From Anaerolineae bacterium (GTDB lineage: Bacteria; Chloroflexota; Anaerolineae; DUEN01), in contig JANXBS010000010.1 in the NCBI GenBank assembly GCA_025060615.1, forward strand, positions 1 through 64,000: a DNA stretch of 64,000 nucleotides. Reading direction: 5' to 3'. The notes under the pieces were generated by a model that was not told where the DNA came from, did not search any database, and worked only from the letters and a program-made list of their open reading frames with translations. This document shows, piece by piece, positions 1-9,676 of this stretch. Every line of letters starts with the position of its first letter. The first letter of the stretch is position 1. The translations under genes were made by a program, and so were the position numbers.

Positions 1-306
1 CTTATCACATACAGCGAGCACGGCTATGGCTATGTCGTCGAAAAGGCTCCCACCTCGAAGGGATGGACTTTCACCACATTCGAAGAGTTATGGAACTACG
101 GCTTCCCCCAGGAAATGGCCCATTTTGCTCGCTGCGTGCGCGGCAAAGAGACCCCACAGGCCACCGGCGAGGATGGACGAGTCGTGATGGAAGCCTTGTA
201 CGCGGGATATCAGTCAGCCGGCACCGGCTGCAAGGTGACCCTGCCCTTCCGACCCCAAGGGATCAAAAAGCCGATTGATCTCTGGTGGAACCCAGTGGGG
301 AGATAA
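1..306 (+). CDS. Gfo/Idh/MocA-like oxidoreductase, C-terminal fragment
   Basis: The reading frame is open from the first base and stops at 306, so only the last 101 residues of a longer gene are present. The fragment contains a segment reading EMAHFARCVRGKETPQATGE followed by a VVMEALYAGYQSA helix. This is the usual end of Gfo/Idh/MocA sugar dehydrogenases, where a substrate-domain strand is followed by the helix that packs on the Rossmann domain. The NAD(P)-binding half lies outside the window, so cofactor and substrate cannot be judged. The next gene, rpsO, has its own promoter, so this gene ends a separate transcription unit. The family call rests on the tail only. Confidence 0.6.
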   Translation, partial: LITYSEHGYGYVVEKAPTSKGWTFTTFEELWNYGFPQEMAHFARCVRGKETPQATGEDGRVVMEALYAGYQSAGTGCKVTLPFRPQGIKKPIDLWWNPVGR

Positions 307-332
307 CGGTGACATATTTTGGCCGTTGTGAT

Positions 333-361
333 TTGCTCACCGCATCTCGTTATGCTATAAT
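333..361 (+). promoter_or_regulatory. sigma-70 type promoter of rpsO
   Basis: A -35 box TTGCTC (333-338) and a perfect -10 box TATAAT (356-361) are separated by 17 bases. It sits just after the preceding stop codon and about 75 bases before rpsO. Confidence 0.75.
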
Positions 362-379
362 CCAGCCTGAAAATCGGCT

Positions 380-410
380 GAAACATCGCCTTAGTATTCA
401 CCGATGTTTC
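380..410 (+). promoter_or_regulatory. rpsO leader stem-loop
   Basis: GAAACATCG (380-388) pairs perfectly with CGATGTTTC (402-410), leaving a 13-base loop, in the untranslated leader 27 bases before the rpsO start. A smaller AGCC/GGCT stem precedes it. Ribosomal protein S15 commonly represses its own mRNA by binding leader structures, so this is a candidate autoregulatory site. The structure is seen; the role is inferred. Confidence 0.5.
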
Positions 411-436
411 GGCCTATTGCCAGGAAGGAGATGCAG

Positions 437-706
437 GTGGCTCTCTCGAAAGAGGAAAAGCAGGCGATCATTCGAGAATATCACGTCCATGAGATGGATA
501 CCGGCTCACCTGAGGTTCAGGTCGCTCTCCTAACGAACCGAATTAACCACCTGGTTGAGCACTTAAAAGTCCACAAGCACGACGAGCACTCCCGTCGAGG
601 GCTGCTCAAGCTGGTGGGACAGCGCCGTCGTCATCTGGCGTATCTAGCCAGGAAAGACTACGAGCGTTACCGAGAGCTGATCGAACGGCTTGGCTTACGC
701 AAATAG
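437..706 (+). CDS. rpsO: 30S ribosomal protein S15
   Basis: Primary 16S rRNA-binding protein of the small subunit platform. The 89-residue product has the family hallmarks: the [16 protein letters not shown] segment, the [20 protein letters not shown] segment and the [11 protein letters not shown] end. The GTG at 437 is chosen because GGAG (427-430) lies 6 bases upstream and the product then matches the usual 89-residue length. An ATG at 431 abuts the ribosome binding site and would be poorly placed. rpsO followed by pnp is a widely conserved gene order. An intrinsic terminator follows directly. Confidence 0.95.
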   Translation: MALSKEEKQAIIREYHVHEMDTGSPEVQVALLTNRINHLVEHLKVHKHDEHSRRGLLKLVGQRRRHLAYLARKDYERYRELIERLGLRK

Positions 707-731
707 GCCAGCTCAGAGAGGGTTAGTAGGG

Positions 732-773
732 ACGAGTAGATGTGGCGACCAGTTCACCCATCTACTCGTTTTG
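732..773 (+). terminator. intrinsic terminator after rpsO
   Basis: ACGAGTAGATG (732-742) pairs perfectly with CATCTACTCGT (759-769) and is followed by TTTT. It lies 26 bases after the rpsO stop codon. Confidence 0.85.
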
Positions 774-804
774 TATTGGGGGACTCTCAGGTAAGCCGGC
801 TAAT

Positions 805-957
805 CCAACGGACAGCCCAGTGCGATTCTGATCCGTCCGAGGTCTAGGAATTGGTGAGTGGAGCCAATCTGACTAGGTAATAGTTTGGCTATAGTCACCA
901 GTCCCTGACCTCTGGGCAGTATCAGAAGCCTGTGGCTGTCTTACGGCCACAGGCTTT
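805..957 (+). promoter_or_regulatory. structured pnp leader ending in a terminator-like hairpin
   Basis: Successive stems can be drawn in this 150-base stretch: CGGAC with GTCCG; ATTGG with CCAAT (about 850-868); TGACTA with TAGTCA (about 870-897); and finally AGCCTGTGGC with GCCACAGGCT, which is followed by TTTTCT near 957. The last hairpin has the form of an intrinsic terminator and lies about 40 bases before the pnp start. The layout suggests either a free small RNA or an attenuator controlling pnp. No known riboswitch consensus was recognised, and no convincing promoter was found at its start. Confidence 0.5.
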
Positions 958-997
958 TCTGTGGCCAAACCCGATAGAGATCAGAGGAAGGGGAAAT

Positions 998-3241
998 ATG
1001 AACGAACCGAAACGATTTACCGCGCAAGTGGCGGGTCATGAGATCATCATCGAGACCGGATTACTGGCACCCCAAGCGGGAGGGGCCGTTACCGTCCAAT
1101 CCGGTGAGTCTGTAGTCTTGTGCACAGCCACAGCCGCGAAAGGGCTGCGGGCCGAGAGTGAGGATTTCTTCCCGCTGAGCGTCGAGTTCGAGGAACGCCT
1201 CTACGCTGCAGGACGCATCCCCGGCTCCTTCATGCGCCGGGAAGGCCGCCCCAGCGATGAAGCGATCCTCCTCTGCCGGCTGGTAGATCGGCCGTTGCGT
1301 CCATTGTTCCCCAAAGGATTTCGCAACGAAGTACAGGTGATCCTGACCGCCCTCTCGGCTGATAAGGAGACATATCTGGACATTCTAAGCATCATCGGAG
1401 CCTCCGCTGCGCTGATGATCTCCGACATACCGTTCCTAGGGCCAGTGGGCGCAGTTCGGGTCGGATATATTGACGGTCAGTTCGTGATCAATCCCACCGC
1501 CTCTCAAATGGAGCGAAGCACGCTCGACCTGCGCCTGGCCGGCACCGAGGATGCCATCCTCATGGTAGAGGCCGGTGCCCATGAGATCCCCGAAGATGTC
1601 ATGTTAGAGGCCATGCGCGTGGGGCATGCGGCCATGCAGGACCTAATTCGCGTGCAGAAGGAGATGGCCGCAACAGTGGGCAAGCCGAAGATGTCGTATA
1701 TAGCGTTTGAGCCATCACCAGAGGTGGAAGCGGCTGTACGGGAGCGGGCTCAGGCCCGCGTGGAACAGATCCTAGAGCAGGGGCTGGCCAAAGGCGAGCG
1801 TTCTGAAGCGCTCGACGCGCTGTTGAATGAGCTGATCGAGGAGCTGGGGACTACCTTCGACCCTGTTGAGATCAACGCAGTGTTCGAAAAGGTGGTCAAG
1901 CAGATCGTGCGACGGCGCATCTTAGACCTGGGGATTCGTCCCGATGGCCGTGATGCGAAGACGATCCGTCCCGTGTCCTGTCAGGTAGGGCTGTTGCCAC
2001 GCGTGCACGGGAGCGGCCTCTTTAACCGCGGGCTGACCCAGGTGTTGACCATCGCTACCCTGGGCACACCCAGTGAGGCGCAAACCCTTGACACCCTCAG
2101 CCCTGAGGAGACCAAGCGCTATCTCCACCATTACAACTTCCCGCCCTACTCCACCGGCGAGGTTTGGCCACTGCGAGGGCCTAAACGGCGCGAGATCGGT
2201 CACGGTGCCCTGGCCGAGCGCGCGCTGCTGCCGATGATCCCCCCCGAGGATCAGTTCCCATATACGATCCGGCTCGTCTCTGAGGTCCTCTCCTCGAACG
2301 GTTCCACCTCGATGGCCTCTGTATGCGCCAGCACATTGGCGCTGATGGACGCCGGTGTCCCTATTAAAGCACCCGTGGCAGGGGTGGCGATGGGGCTCAT
2401 CACCGACGAGAATGGCCGTTACGCGATCCTGACTGACATTCAGGGGATCGAGGACGCCATGGGCGACATGGACTTCAAGGTCGCCGGCACCGCACGCGGC
2501 ATCACTGCGCTTCAGATGGACATCAAGATCAAAGGGCTGTCCTACGAGATCCTAGAGCAGGCGCTGCGGCAGGCGCGGGAAGGGCGGCTCTTCATCCTGG
2601 ACAAGATGCTGCAGGTGATCCCAGAGCCACGCAAGCAGCTCTCCAAGTATGCGCCGCGCATCATCACGATCCACATTGACCCCGAAAAGATCGGCAAGGT
2701 GATCGGCCCAGGGGGCAAGGTCATCCGCAAGATCCAGGAAGAGTACGACGTCAAGGTAGACATCGAAGAGGATGGCACTGTCTTCATTGCGGCGACCGAC
2801 CAGATGGCCAGCGAATCGGCGGTGCGCGAGATCGAATTGCTAACCGAAGAGGTAGAGGTTGGAAAGATCTACACAGGCCGCGTCGTGCGAACTGAGCCAT
2901 ATGGCGCCTTTGTGGAGATCCTGCCGGGCGTGGATGGTATGGTACACATTTCCCAGCTGGCCGATTACCGAGCTCCCTCCGTCGAAGACGTGGTGAAAGT
3001 GGGTGATGAGATCATGGTTATGGTGGTGGACATTGATTCGACAGGCAAGATCCGGCTCTCGCGCCAGGCGGTTTTGGAGGGATGGTCACCCGAAGAGGCG
3101 CGCGAGCGGGATCGGGGTATTGCTCGTGGTAGCCGGCCCAGCAGCGTCCGTGTCTCAGCCGGGCGTTCCAGCGGACGTGCCAGCGGGAGCAGCCGTCCGG
3201 CTAATACTGACAGCGATCGCAGCCGCTCTCGTCGCCGATAG
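998..3241 (+). CDS. pnp: polyribonucleotide nucleotidyltransferase (PNPase)
   Basis: Phosphorolytic 3'-5' exoribonuclease of mRNA turnover. The 747-residue product shows two RNase PH-like domains (about 10-230 and 320-550), with [21 protein letters not shown] in the first and the catalytic-domain stretch [13 protein letters not shown] then [12 protein letters not shown] in the second. A KH domain ([15 protein letters not shown]) and an S1 domain ([20 protein letters not shown]) follow. The tail of about 45 residues is rich in Arg and Ser. The ATG at 998 follows a GAGGAAGGGG ribosome binding site, so an upstream in-frame start is not needed. A structured leader precedes it and a terminator follows. 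Confidence 0.97.
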   Translation: MNEPKRFTAQVAGHEIIIETGLLAPQAGGAVTVQSGESVVLCTATAAKGLRAESEDFFPLSVEFEERLYAAGRIPGSFMRREGRPSDEAILLCRLVDRPLRPLFPKGFRNEVQVILTALSADKETYLDILSIIGASAALMISDIPFLGPVGAVRVGYIDGQFVINPTASQMERSTLDLRLAGTEDAILMVEAGAHEIPEDVMLEAMRVGHAAMQDLIRVQKEMAATVGKPKMSYIAFEPSPEVEAAVRERAQARVEQILEQGLAKGERSEALDALLNELIEELGTTFDPVEINAVFEKVVKQIVRRRILDLGIRPDGRDAKTIRPVSCQVGLLPRVHGSGLFNRGLTQVLTIATLGTPSEAQTLDTLSPEETKRYLHHYNFPPYSTGEVWPLRGPKRREIGHGALAERALLPMIPPEDQFPYTIRLVSEVLSSNGSTSMASVCASTLALMDAGVPIKAPVAGVAMGLITDENGRYAILTDIQGIEDAMGDMDFKVAGTARGITALQMDIKIKGLSYEILEQALRQAREGRLFILDKMLQVIPEPRKQLSKYAPRIITIHIDPEKIGKVIGPGGKVIRKIQEEYDVKVDIEEDGTVFIAATDQMASESAVREIELLTEEVEVGKIYTGRVVRTEPYGAFVEILPGVDGMVHISQLADYRAPSVEDVVKVGDEIMVMVVDIDSTGKIRLSRQAVLEGWSPEEARERDRGIARGSRPSSVRVSAGRSSGRASGSSRPANTDSDRSRSRRR

Positions 3242-3265
3242 CGCCCTCGACAGGGATGCGATTCT

Positions 3266-3307
3266 AACAGCCTGGGCGTCACTAGAGGGCGCCCTGGCTG
3301 TTTATTT
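3266..3307 (+). terminator. intrinsic terminator after pnp
   Basis: AACAGCCTGGGCG (3266-3278) pairs with CGCCCTGGCTGTT (3290-3302) with one mismatch and runs into TTTATTT. Confidence 0.8.
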
Positions 3308-3348
3308 CAGAGGAGCGCCCGGATAGGGGCATGTTGGTGAGGGTGGGA

Positions 3349-3930
3349 ATGTCCGAAGCTTATAATCCATTGCCAACGCCTTCTCCATCACAGCCAGCTT
3401 CCCGGCCAAGATTAGGAGCTCGTATGATGACGATAGCGCGGGAGGTCGCGGAGACGGTGATCCCGGCCGTCCTCATCGCGCTGATCATCCAGATCTTCTT
3501 AGCCCAAGCCACGCGCGTCTATGGGCAAAGCATGGAGCCCAACCTGCACACGGACCAGCGCCTAGTCGTGGAAAAGCTCTCCTATCGGTTTCATGCGCCG
3601 CGACGCGGCGATATCGTCGTGATCCGCTTGCCTAACCAGAGCAATGAACTACTCATCAAGCGCGTGATTGGGCTGCCAGGTGAGACGGTGGAAATTCGTC
3701 AGGGAGTGGTCTATATTAACGGCAAGCCCCTGGATGAGCCATATGTGACCTATCGGTCGCACGAGACGCTGGCGCCCCGCGTGATCCCACCGCTGAGCGT
3801 GTTCGTATTGGGGGATAACCGGTCAGCCTCCAACGATTCGCGGGTGTTTGGCCCCGTGCATCGGGACAACATCGTCGGCCGAGCCTGGTTTTCCTACTGG
3901 CCTCCCTCGCTGATCGGGTGGGTAGAGTGA
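3349..3930 (+). CDS. lepB: signal peptidase I
   Basis: Membrane-bound serine protease that removes signal peptides from exported proteins. An N-terminal membrane segment (about residues 30-52) is followed by the catalytic motif QSMEPNL with Ser61, and by the LIKRVIGLPGE motif carrying the general base Lys104. The box VLGDNRSASNDSR then completes the family signature. At 193 residues it has the short form common outside the Proteobacteria. The ATG at 3349 follows GAGGGTGGGA; a start at 3331 is possible and would add six residues. It lies after the pnp terminator and 19 bases before the permease-HAD gene. Confidence 0.93.
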   Translation: MSEAYNPLPTPSPSQPASRPRLGARMMTIAREVAETVIPAVLIALIIQIFLAQATRVYGQSMEPNLHTDQRLVVEKLSYRFHAPRRGDIVVIRLPNQSNELLIKRVIGLPGETVEIRQGVVYINGKPLDEPYVTYRSHETLAPRVIPPLSVFVLGDNRSASNDSRVFGPVHRDNIVGRAWFSYWPPSLIGWVE

Positions 3931-3949
3931 CCCTCTCCCCGGTTATATC

Positions 3950-5788
3950 ATGTCACCCCGATGGAGTCCACTGACCAAACAGATCGTGACAATCAGTGGC
4001 CTCGTGGGCCTGATCTGGCTGATCTCACGGTTTAGCCAGATCCTAGGCCCTCTAATGATGGCGATCATCCTTGCGTACTTCCTCAACATTCCAGTCCGCT
4101 GGCTGGTACGACGCACCGGATGGCCGCGCACTGGCGTTGTCATCGGCGTTTACATAGCCTTCCTGTTGCTGCTGATCCTGGCACCAGCACTCCTGACGCC
4201 TCGAGTGGTCACGCTGGTGCGCTCGCTGGCAGGCCTGGTAGCTCAATTGGCTCAGGAATTGGGGCGGCTTTCACTCCAGCCGATCCAGGTGATGCCAGGG
4301 GTGCAGGTGGAATTCGCTAGGCTGTACGAGCAGCTTAGCGGTGCAATCCAAGCGCTCCTGTCGCCGGCTGCGACGGGCGCGCTCAGCCTGGTATTCACCA
4401 TCGCGTCAAGCTTGCTATGGTTGGGCTTTGTGCTGGTCGTCTCCTTCTGGTTGGTGAAGGACTATCCACTGCTCATCCGCTATGTCACCGATCGCATCCC
4501 CTCGGAATATCGCGGCGAGCTAGTAAGGCTCGGCCGCGAGTTGGTGATGGTTTGGGACGGGTTTGTGCGTGGGCAGCTCAGCGTGGGCATCGTGGTGGGG
4601 CTGTTCCTGGCCGTGGTGCTCTCACTGATCGGGATGCCTAACGGGGTCGCGTTAGGCCTCTTCGCCGGCTTGATGGAGCTGGTTCCCACCATCGGCCCCA
4701 CTGTGGCCGGCGTGTTAGCAACGCTGGCCGCTTTTTTTCTGGGTTCTACTTATCTGCCTTTGAACAACACCTGGTTCGCCCTCCTAGTAGCGCTGATCTT
4801 CATCCTGACCTTTCAGCTAGACAGCGTCTTCCTGATCCCGCGTTTCGTGGGACGGCGCGTGCGCCTACATCCATTGGTGGTTTTCATTGGCCTGATCGCC
4901 GGAGCGCAGGTGGCCGGCGTATTGGGCATCCTGCTGGCCTCGCCAACGATCGCCTCGCTGCGCGTGATCGTCAGTTACGTGATAGCTAAGCTGCTGGACC
5001 GGGAACCGTTCGAGCCGTTGCCCTCGCCGCCCGATCTGGCGGCCCAATGGCGTGAGCTGCTGCGCGAGCGGGGCATTGAAGTCCTGCTATTCGACTTGGA
5101 TGGGACGCTTGTGGAAACGGATGACGTGGTCGTACGCACGTGGGCAAGGCGTGTGGCGCCCCTCAAGCGGATGATCCCGGCGCTGGAGCCGGAGCGGGCT
5201 GTGCGTTGGATCGTGGGACGCCTGGAGGGGCCGGCGAGCCTTGCCCTTTTGGTGCTAGACCGCCTGGCCTGGGATGAGCAGGCGTTGGATTGGGCGGAAT
5301 GGCTTACCCGCCAGCTCGCGCGCCGACCTCCAGAAGCGCTAGTAGCCGTGCCCGGCGCTGTTGAGACGATCCGCCATCTCCGGACACGCTACCGGCTGGG
5401 GATCGTGACCACACGCCGGCTGGCCGATGTAAAGCAATTCCTTCGCCAAGAAGGGCTAGAGGAGTGCTTCGAGGTCATCGTCGCCCGAGATACCTACCCG
5501 CTGCTGAAACCCCATCCTGGTCCAGTGTTGCACGCGGCCCAGATGCTTGGGGTGAAAGCAGAGCGATGCGCCCTGGTGGGCGACACCATGATGGACATAG
5601 CGGCAGCCCAGGCGGCTGGCGCGGTATCCATCGGAGTTCTCTCTGGCTTCGGCCAGCGCGACGATCTGGCGCAGGCTGATCTGGTGGTGGACTCGGTGTT
5701 TGATCTGCTCGATTGGATGTTTATGGACGGCGCTCAGGTGTCAGCTCGCCCCCACAGCCCGGAGGGCGCTAATGGCCTGCTCTCGTGA
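3950..5788 (+). CDS. AI-2E/PerM family membrane protein fused to a HAD phosphatase
   Basis: A 612-residue fusion. Residues 1 to about 350 have about eight membrane segments and the layout of the AI-2E exporter/PerM family, including the typical MELVPTIGPTVAGV stretch. From about 372 a HAD-superfamily hydrolase of the phosphoglycolate phosphatase type follows: motif I LLFDLDGTLVETDD (Asp382, Asp384), motif II region IVTTRR, a lysine in LLKPHPGP and motif IV ALVGDTMMDIAAAQAAGA. All catalytic positions look intact. The frame is continuous across the junction. The ribosome binding site is weak; the gene starts 19 bases after lepB, so coupling is likely. Its 3' end overlaps aroKB on the other strand by 48 bases. 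Substrates of either half are unknown. Confidence 0.85.
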   Translation: MSPRWSPLTKQIVTISGLVGLIWLISRFSQILGPLMMAIILAYFLNIPVRWLVRRTGWPRTGVVIGVYIAFLLLLILAPALLTPRVVTLVRSLAGLVAQLAQELGRLSLQPIQVMPGVQVEFARLYEQLSGAIQALLSPAATGALSLVFTIASSLLWLGFVLVVSFWLVKDYPLLIRYVTDRIPSEYRGELVRLGRELVMVWDGFVRGQLSVGIVVGLFLAVVLSLIGMPNGVALGLFAGLMELVPTIGPTVAGVLATLAAFFLGSTYLPLNNTWFALLVALIFILTFQLDSVFLIPRFVGRRVRLHPLVVFIGLIAGAQVAGVLGILLASPTIASLRVIVSYVIAKLLDREPFEPLPSPPDLAAQWRELLRERGIEVLLFDLDGTLVETDDVVVRTWARRVAPLKRMIPALEPERAVRWIVGRLEGPASLALLVLDRLAWDEQALDWAEWLTRQLARRPPEALVAVPGAVETIRHLRTRYRLGIVTTRRLADVKQFLRQEGLEECFEVIVARDTYPLLKPHPGPVLHAAQMLGVKAERCALVGDTMMDIAAAQAAGAVSIGVLSGFGQRDDLAQADLVVDSVFDLLDWMFMDGAQVSARPHSPEGANGLLS

Positions 5789-7342
5789 GACGCCGTCAGC
5801 GATCACGACGCGTCCGATCTCCTCGGGGATGACGAAGCGCAATTGTCCGGCGGCGCGCTTTTTGTCCGTGCCCATGGCCTGGTAGAGCGCTTCGGCGCTA
5901 TACCCCTCAATCCGCACGGGCAACCCCAGACGATCCAACAGATCAATCAGCCGATTGGCAGTTTGAACCTCGCAACGGCCCAGATGGACCGCCAAGCGAG
6001 CGGCGGCGGCCATCCCGATGCTCACCGCCTCGCCATGACGCATTCGATAACCTGAGAGCTGCTCCAGGGCGTGACCGAAGGTGTGACCCAAGTTGAGCAC
6101 GGCCCGCCGACCCTGCTCAAAGGGATCCTCCTCCACCACTTCGATCTTCACCCGTACCGCGTCTGCGATCAGCGCGGTGAGGGAGGTTGGTCCCGTCCGC
6201 TCCTCCATCTGGCGGAACAGCTCAGGCGCGCCGATAACGCTGTGCTTGACCACCTCGGCTAGACCGGCCCGGAACTCCTCTGATGGCAACGTGCTCAACG
6301 TTAACGGATCCATCAGCACCATCTCTGGCTGCTTGAAGGCACCCACCAGGTTCTTGCCTTCGGGCAGGTCCACCCCTACTTTACCTCCCACTGAGGCATC
6401 CACCATGCTGAGCAACGTGGTGGGTATTTGCACGAAGGGCACACCGCGCAGGAAGGTGGCAGCGACAAAGCCAGCAATGTCGCCTACCACTCCACCACCC
6501 AGGGCGATCACCGCACTGCGACGATCTAGGCCCGCGGCGAGCAGCCGGTGATACAGAAAGCGCACGGTGTCCAGCGTCTTATGCTCTTCTCCTGCGGGGA
6601 TTTCGACGACGGTAGGGCAGAATCCCGCCGCCTCCAGCGCGCGCGTCAGGAGGCCAGCCCAATGCTGGCCGATGACCGGATGCGTGATGATGGCCACGGG
6701 GGAAGGGGCCAGCCGGCGGGCGAGCAGCTCGCCGGCCCTGGAGAGGATGCCCTCGCCCAGGACGATGTCATAGGAGTGATCGCCAGGGGCGTGGACGGGC
6801 AATCGGCGCGCCTCTGTCAGCCCCCAGAGGAGCGCCAGCGCCCGCTCGACGGCCTCGGCCAAGGTGAGCTCGCTGGTGTCGAGCTGGAGCTGGATGGAGT
6901 TATAAGCCGCTGCGCGCTCGTCCAATAAGGCCTCGATGCGGGCGCGGCGATCGGTGCCATCCAGCTTGGGCCGGTTAGCACTGGCCCCCACGCGAGCCAT
7001 GATCACGTCAGGGCTGGCGCGCAGGCAGATGATGTCGCCTGTGGCGCCTAACAGAGCCCGGTTCTCGGCGCTGACTAGCGCACCGCCGCCCGTAGCGATG
7101 ACCAGCCCAGAGCGCGCGGCCAGCTCACGGCATAGCTCCCGTTCCATGGCTCGAAAAGCTTCCTCTCCCTGCTCTTGAAAGATCTGCGGGATGCTCCGGC
7201 CGGTGCGCTCCTCGATGACGGCATCCATGTCCACAAACTCGCGGCGTAGCCGCTTCGCCATAAGTCGGCCAATGGAAGTTTTCCCTGTCCCCATGAAGCC
7301 GGTCAGGATGATGTTTCGCTCCTCACTTTGACGAATTTGCAT
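5741..7342 (-). CDS. aroKB: bifunctional shikimate kinase / 3-dehydroquinate synthase
   Basis: Catalyses two non-consecutive steps of the shikimate pathway in one 533-residue chain. Residues 1 to about 175 are shikimate kinase: P-loop GFMGTGKTS, DMDAVIEERTG for shikimate and Mg binding, and the ATGGGA turn. Residues about 185-525 are dehydroquinate synthase, with the NAD-binding ALGGGVVGDIAGFVAA, the IPTTLLSMVDASVGGK region and metal-binding residues in GLAEVVKHSVI, LNLGHTFGHALE and RHGEAVSIGM. The ATG at 7342 follows GGGGTGAGG. A GTG nine bases further upstream is also in frame but lies inside that site. It is the last gene of the minus-strand aro block. Confidence 0.95.
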   Translation of the reverse strand: MQIRQSEERNIILTGFMGTGKTSIGRLMAKRLRREFVDMDAVIEERTGRSIPQIFQEQGEEAFRAMERELCRELAARSGLVIATGGGALVSAENRALLGATGDIICLRASPDVIMARVGASANRPKLDGTDRRARIEALLDERAAAYNSIQLQLDTSELTLAEAVERALALLWGLTEARRLPVHAPGDHSYDIVLGEGILSRAGELLARRLAPSPVAIITHPVIGQHWAGLLTRALEAAGFCPTVVEIPAGEEHKTLDTVRFLYHRLLAAGLDRRSAVIALGGGVVGDIAGFVAATFLRGVPFVQIPTTLLSMVDASVGGKVGVDLPEGKNLVGAFKQPEMVLMDPLTLSTLPSEEFRAGLAEVVKHSVIGAPELFRQMEERTGPTSLTALIADAVRVKIEVVEEDPFEQGRRAVLNLGHTFGHALEQLSGYRMRHGEAVSIGMAAAARLAVHLGRCEVQTANRLIDLLDRLGLPVRIEGYSAEALYQAMGTDKKRAAGQLRFVIPEEIGRVVIADGVSREQAISALRAVGAS

Positions 7343-7384
7343 AAACCTCACCCCGTTTCCCGCAGAAACCGTGCTCTACTTTAC

Positions 7385-8002
7385 TCAATCGAAGTCCGTC
7401 GGCCAATCAGGGTGGCGATAATGCTCAAAGAGCCGGTGGATCTGCGCTGGCGTGACGCGCCCCATGGAGAGCTCCGGGAGTGCCTCTTCTGGAAAGAAGC
7501 CCACGCCGTCCGTCTCCGCGCTCAACGTCGGCTCGCCACCCAATAATTCGCATCGGAAGAACAGCTTGTAGATATGAAAGGGATGTGGCGGATGGTCGTG
7601 TTTGTTCCGATCATAGAGGGCCAGCAGCTTGACCGCGCGCGTGCGATAGCCTGACTCCTCGAACACTTCACGTTCTACCGCCTCGCTGGGGGACTCGCCG
7701 ACATCCACCCAGCCGCCCGGCAGCGTCCAGCGGCCATCTACCCGCTCCTTGACCAGCAAGATGGCGTCGTCGCGAAACACGGCCCCGCGCACGTCTACCT
7801 TGGGCGTGGCATGTCCCTCCTCACAGGCGAACAGGGCGCGCAAACCTTCCAGGCTGGCATCCGAGTGGGCAGCCATGATCTCGATGGCGATCTCGCGTAT
7901 AGCCTCGTATCGTTCGATCTCGAACGGGCTTTGCGCGTAATGGAGACCACTCTGCGCAAGGGCTTGCAATTTTTGAGCCCATTCCAGCCATTTAGGGATC
8001 AT
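7385..8002 (-). CDS. NUDIX hydrolase with N-terminal helical domain
   Basis: A 205-residue protein with a complete NUDIX box: [20 protein letters not shown] then ESGY, which fits GX5EX7REUXEEXGU. About 60 residues before the box domain form a helical extension ([20 protein letters not shown]) typical of the NUDIX N-terminal domain family seen in YjhB-like proteins, some of which cleave nucleoside diphosphate sugars or CDP-choline. The substrate is not predictable from sequence. The ATG at 8002 lies inside the end of aroC, so the two are translationally linked; a TTG at 8023 would extend it by seven residues. The gene ends 42 bases before the aroKB start. Confidence 0.88.
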   Translation of the reverse strand: MIPKWLEWAQKLQALAQSGLHYAQSPFEIERYEAIREIAIEIMAAHSDASLEGLRALFACEEGHATPKVDVRGAVFRDDAILLVKERVDGRWTLPGGWVDVGESPSEAVEREVFEESGYRTRAVKLLALYDRNKHDHPPHPFHIYKLFFRCELLGGEPTLSAETDGVGFFPEEALPELSMGRVTPAQIHRLFEHYRHPDWPTDFD

Positions 8003-9188
8003 TTGAGTAAACCGAGTAACCAAATCGCCAGGCCTCGTTGTCCATCACCAGATCCTCAAGCCGGGCCTGACGCAGCGCTTGAAAGCGCGGCCGCATCTCG
8101 TCTAGGCTATCCCCTCCCAGCTTCTCGATCAGCGCGTCAGCCAGGACAAAACAGGTCATAGCCTCCAGGATCACGCCAGCCCGGGGCACTGCGCAGAAGT
8201 CCGACCGCTCGTAGTCTGTTGTGGATGGCTGCCCGCTAGCCAGGTCCACTGAGCGTAACGGGGTCAACGTGGTGGCGATCGGCTTCATCGCGACGCGGGC
8301 GACGATGGGCTCGCCCGTGGTGATCCCTCCTTCAAAGCCTCCGGCACGGTTAGTCCGTCGCACCAGTCGTCCGTTCTCTAGGAAGATTTCATCATGCACC
8401 TGAGTACCTGACAGCCGCGCATTGGCAAAGGCGGGCCCGATCTCTACCCCTTTCATGGCATGCACCGAGATCAGGGCGCCCGCCAGCCGGCCATCCAGCC
8501 GCCGATCCCAATGGACATGAGAGCCCAGACCGGGAGGAACCCCCAGCGCTACGACCTCGATCACGCCGCCCAGCGTATCTCGTTCCATCATCGCCTGGCG
8601 GATGCGCTCGCGTACGGCCTCAACCCGTTCCGGGTGCGCGACGCGGACATCGTTTGTTTCGGCCATAGCGAGCCGCTCAGGGTACGGCATGTCAGGCGGA
8701 GGCGTTGCGTCTACACCGCCGATCTCGATCACATACGAGCCGACGGCGATGCCGAACTCGGCCAGCAGACGACGACACACCGCGCCTACCGCTACACGGG
8801 CGGCGGTCTCACGGGCGCTGGCCCGCTCTAACGCCAGCCGCAGCTCGCGATAGCCGTACTTGATGGCGCCGGTCAGGTCCGCATGACCAGGCCGGGGGAT
8901 GGTCATCGGCTCGATCAGCCGATCTTTCCACTTGGCATAATCTAGGTTCTGGATGCGAAACGCGATCGGACCTCCGGTGGTGCGCCCGGCCATCACCCCT
9001 GCGGAGATCTCCACCGCATCCTGCTCGATCTTCATGCGTCCTCCTGACCCATAGCCTGCCTGACGGCGGGCCAGGTCACGGTTGATGTCGTCAGGTGAGA
9101 GGGGCAGGCCGGCCGGCATCCCTTCGAGGATCGCTGTCAAATACGGCCCGTGGGATTCCCCAGCGGTTAGAAAGCGCAACATCAGCAT
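7992..9188 (-). CDS. aroC: chorismate synthase
   Basis: Converts 5-enolpyruvylshikimate-3-phosphate to chorismate with reduced FMN, the last common step of aromatic biosynthesis. The 398-residue product starts with [20 protein letters not shown] and carries [17 protein letters not shown] and [18 protein letters not shown]-binding and catalytic histidines lie in GESHG and [11 protein letters not shown]. Length is normal. The start could be 9188 or the in-frame ATG at 9182; neither has a strong ribosome binding site. It is followed by the overlapping NUDIX gene and then aroKB. Confidence 0.97.
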   Translation of the reverse strand: MLMLRFLTAGESHGPYLTAILEGMPAGLPLSPDDINRDLARRQAGYGSGGRMKIEQDAVEISAGVMAGRTTGGPIAFRIQNLDYAKWKDRLIEPMTIPRPGHADLTGAIKYGYRELRLALERASARETAARVAVGAVCRRLLAEFGIAVGSYVIEIGGVDATPPPDMPYPERLAMAETNDVRVAHPERVEAVRERIRQAMMERDTLGGVIEVVALGVPPGLGSHVHWDRRLDGRLAGALISVHAMKGVEIGPAFANARLSGTQVHDEIFLENGRLVRRTNRAGGFEGGITTGEPIVARVAMKPIATTLTPLRSVDLASGQPSTTDYERSDFCAVPRAGVILEAMTCFVLADALIEKLGGDSLDEMRPRFQALRQARLEDLVMDNEAWRFGYSVYSNDP

Positions 9189-9212
9189 ACCAAAAATTAC
9201 ATAAGCGGTTTG

Positions 9213-9611
9213 TCAGGTAGAAGACCTATCCTCGGCGGATGGAGGCGTTGTCTCCATGGGCGGCTCCTTCTTCAGTAGGTGGCTCAGCTCCTGATTCAGA
9301 GCCCGCAGGCCGGTCAGGAGCGCTCCACGGACCTCCTGCACCACAGGGGTCTTCTCCACTGAGGCGACAATCTTCTGCGCCTGCTCAGGGATGCCTTCCG
9401 CCTCCAGGCGTTCTTTAGCCGCTTGCAGGGCCTCGTCCACTTGTTCGCCCAGCGTACGCAACCCCTCGCGCACCTCTTGCTCTAGCTTCTGGCGCTCTGG
9501 GCTTTCCCAGGCCGCCTTCAGCGCTCTCCCAAGCTGCCGACCAAGCTGCTTAAGCTCCTCGACTACCTCTTGTGTGGAAGCTGAAGGCTTCGGCTCTAGT
9601 GGCTCACTCAT
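9213..9611 (-). CDS. small helical protein of unknown function
   Basis: The product is 132 residues, highly charged and predicted to be almost entirely helical, with heptad-like Leu/Ala spacing (EEVVEELKQLGRQLGRALKA and LRTLGEQVDEALQAAKERLE). No signal peptide, cysteine pair or catalytic motif is visible. The pattern resembles apolipoprotein-like or coiled-coil proteins, but no specific family was recognised. The ATG at 9611 follows a good GGAGG site. It lies between the glycosyltransferase gene (66 bases upstream) and aroC (24 bases downstream) on the same strand and is probably co-transcribed. Confidence 0.7.
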   Translation of the reverse strand: MSEPLEPKPSASTQEVVEELKQLGRQLGRALKAAWESPERQKLEQEVREGLRTLGEQVDEALQAAKERLEAEGIPEQAQKIVASVEKTPVVQEVRGALLTGLRALNQELSHLLKKEPPMETTPPSAEDRSST

Positions 9612-9676
9612 GGTATCCTCCGTATGAGCGATTACTAACACTTTACCTTTACTTTTCCATTCATGCAAGCTGCGCG

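Noticed and set aside
805-957. pnp leader as a ZTP or nickel/cobalt riboswitch (CTGGGCAG near the end, GGACAG near the start)
   Set aside because: Only short words match; the order of helices known for those classes could not be drawn, and pnp is not an expected target.
8460-8831. Plus-strand frame inside aroC
   Set aside because: It is antisense to a conserved coding region, with no ribosome binding site or homology.
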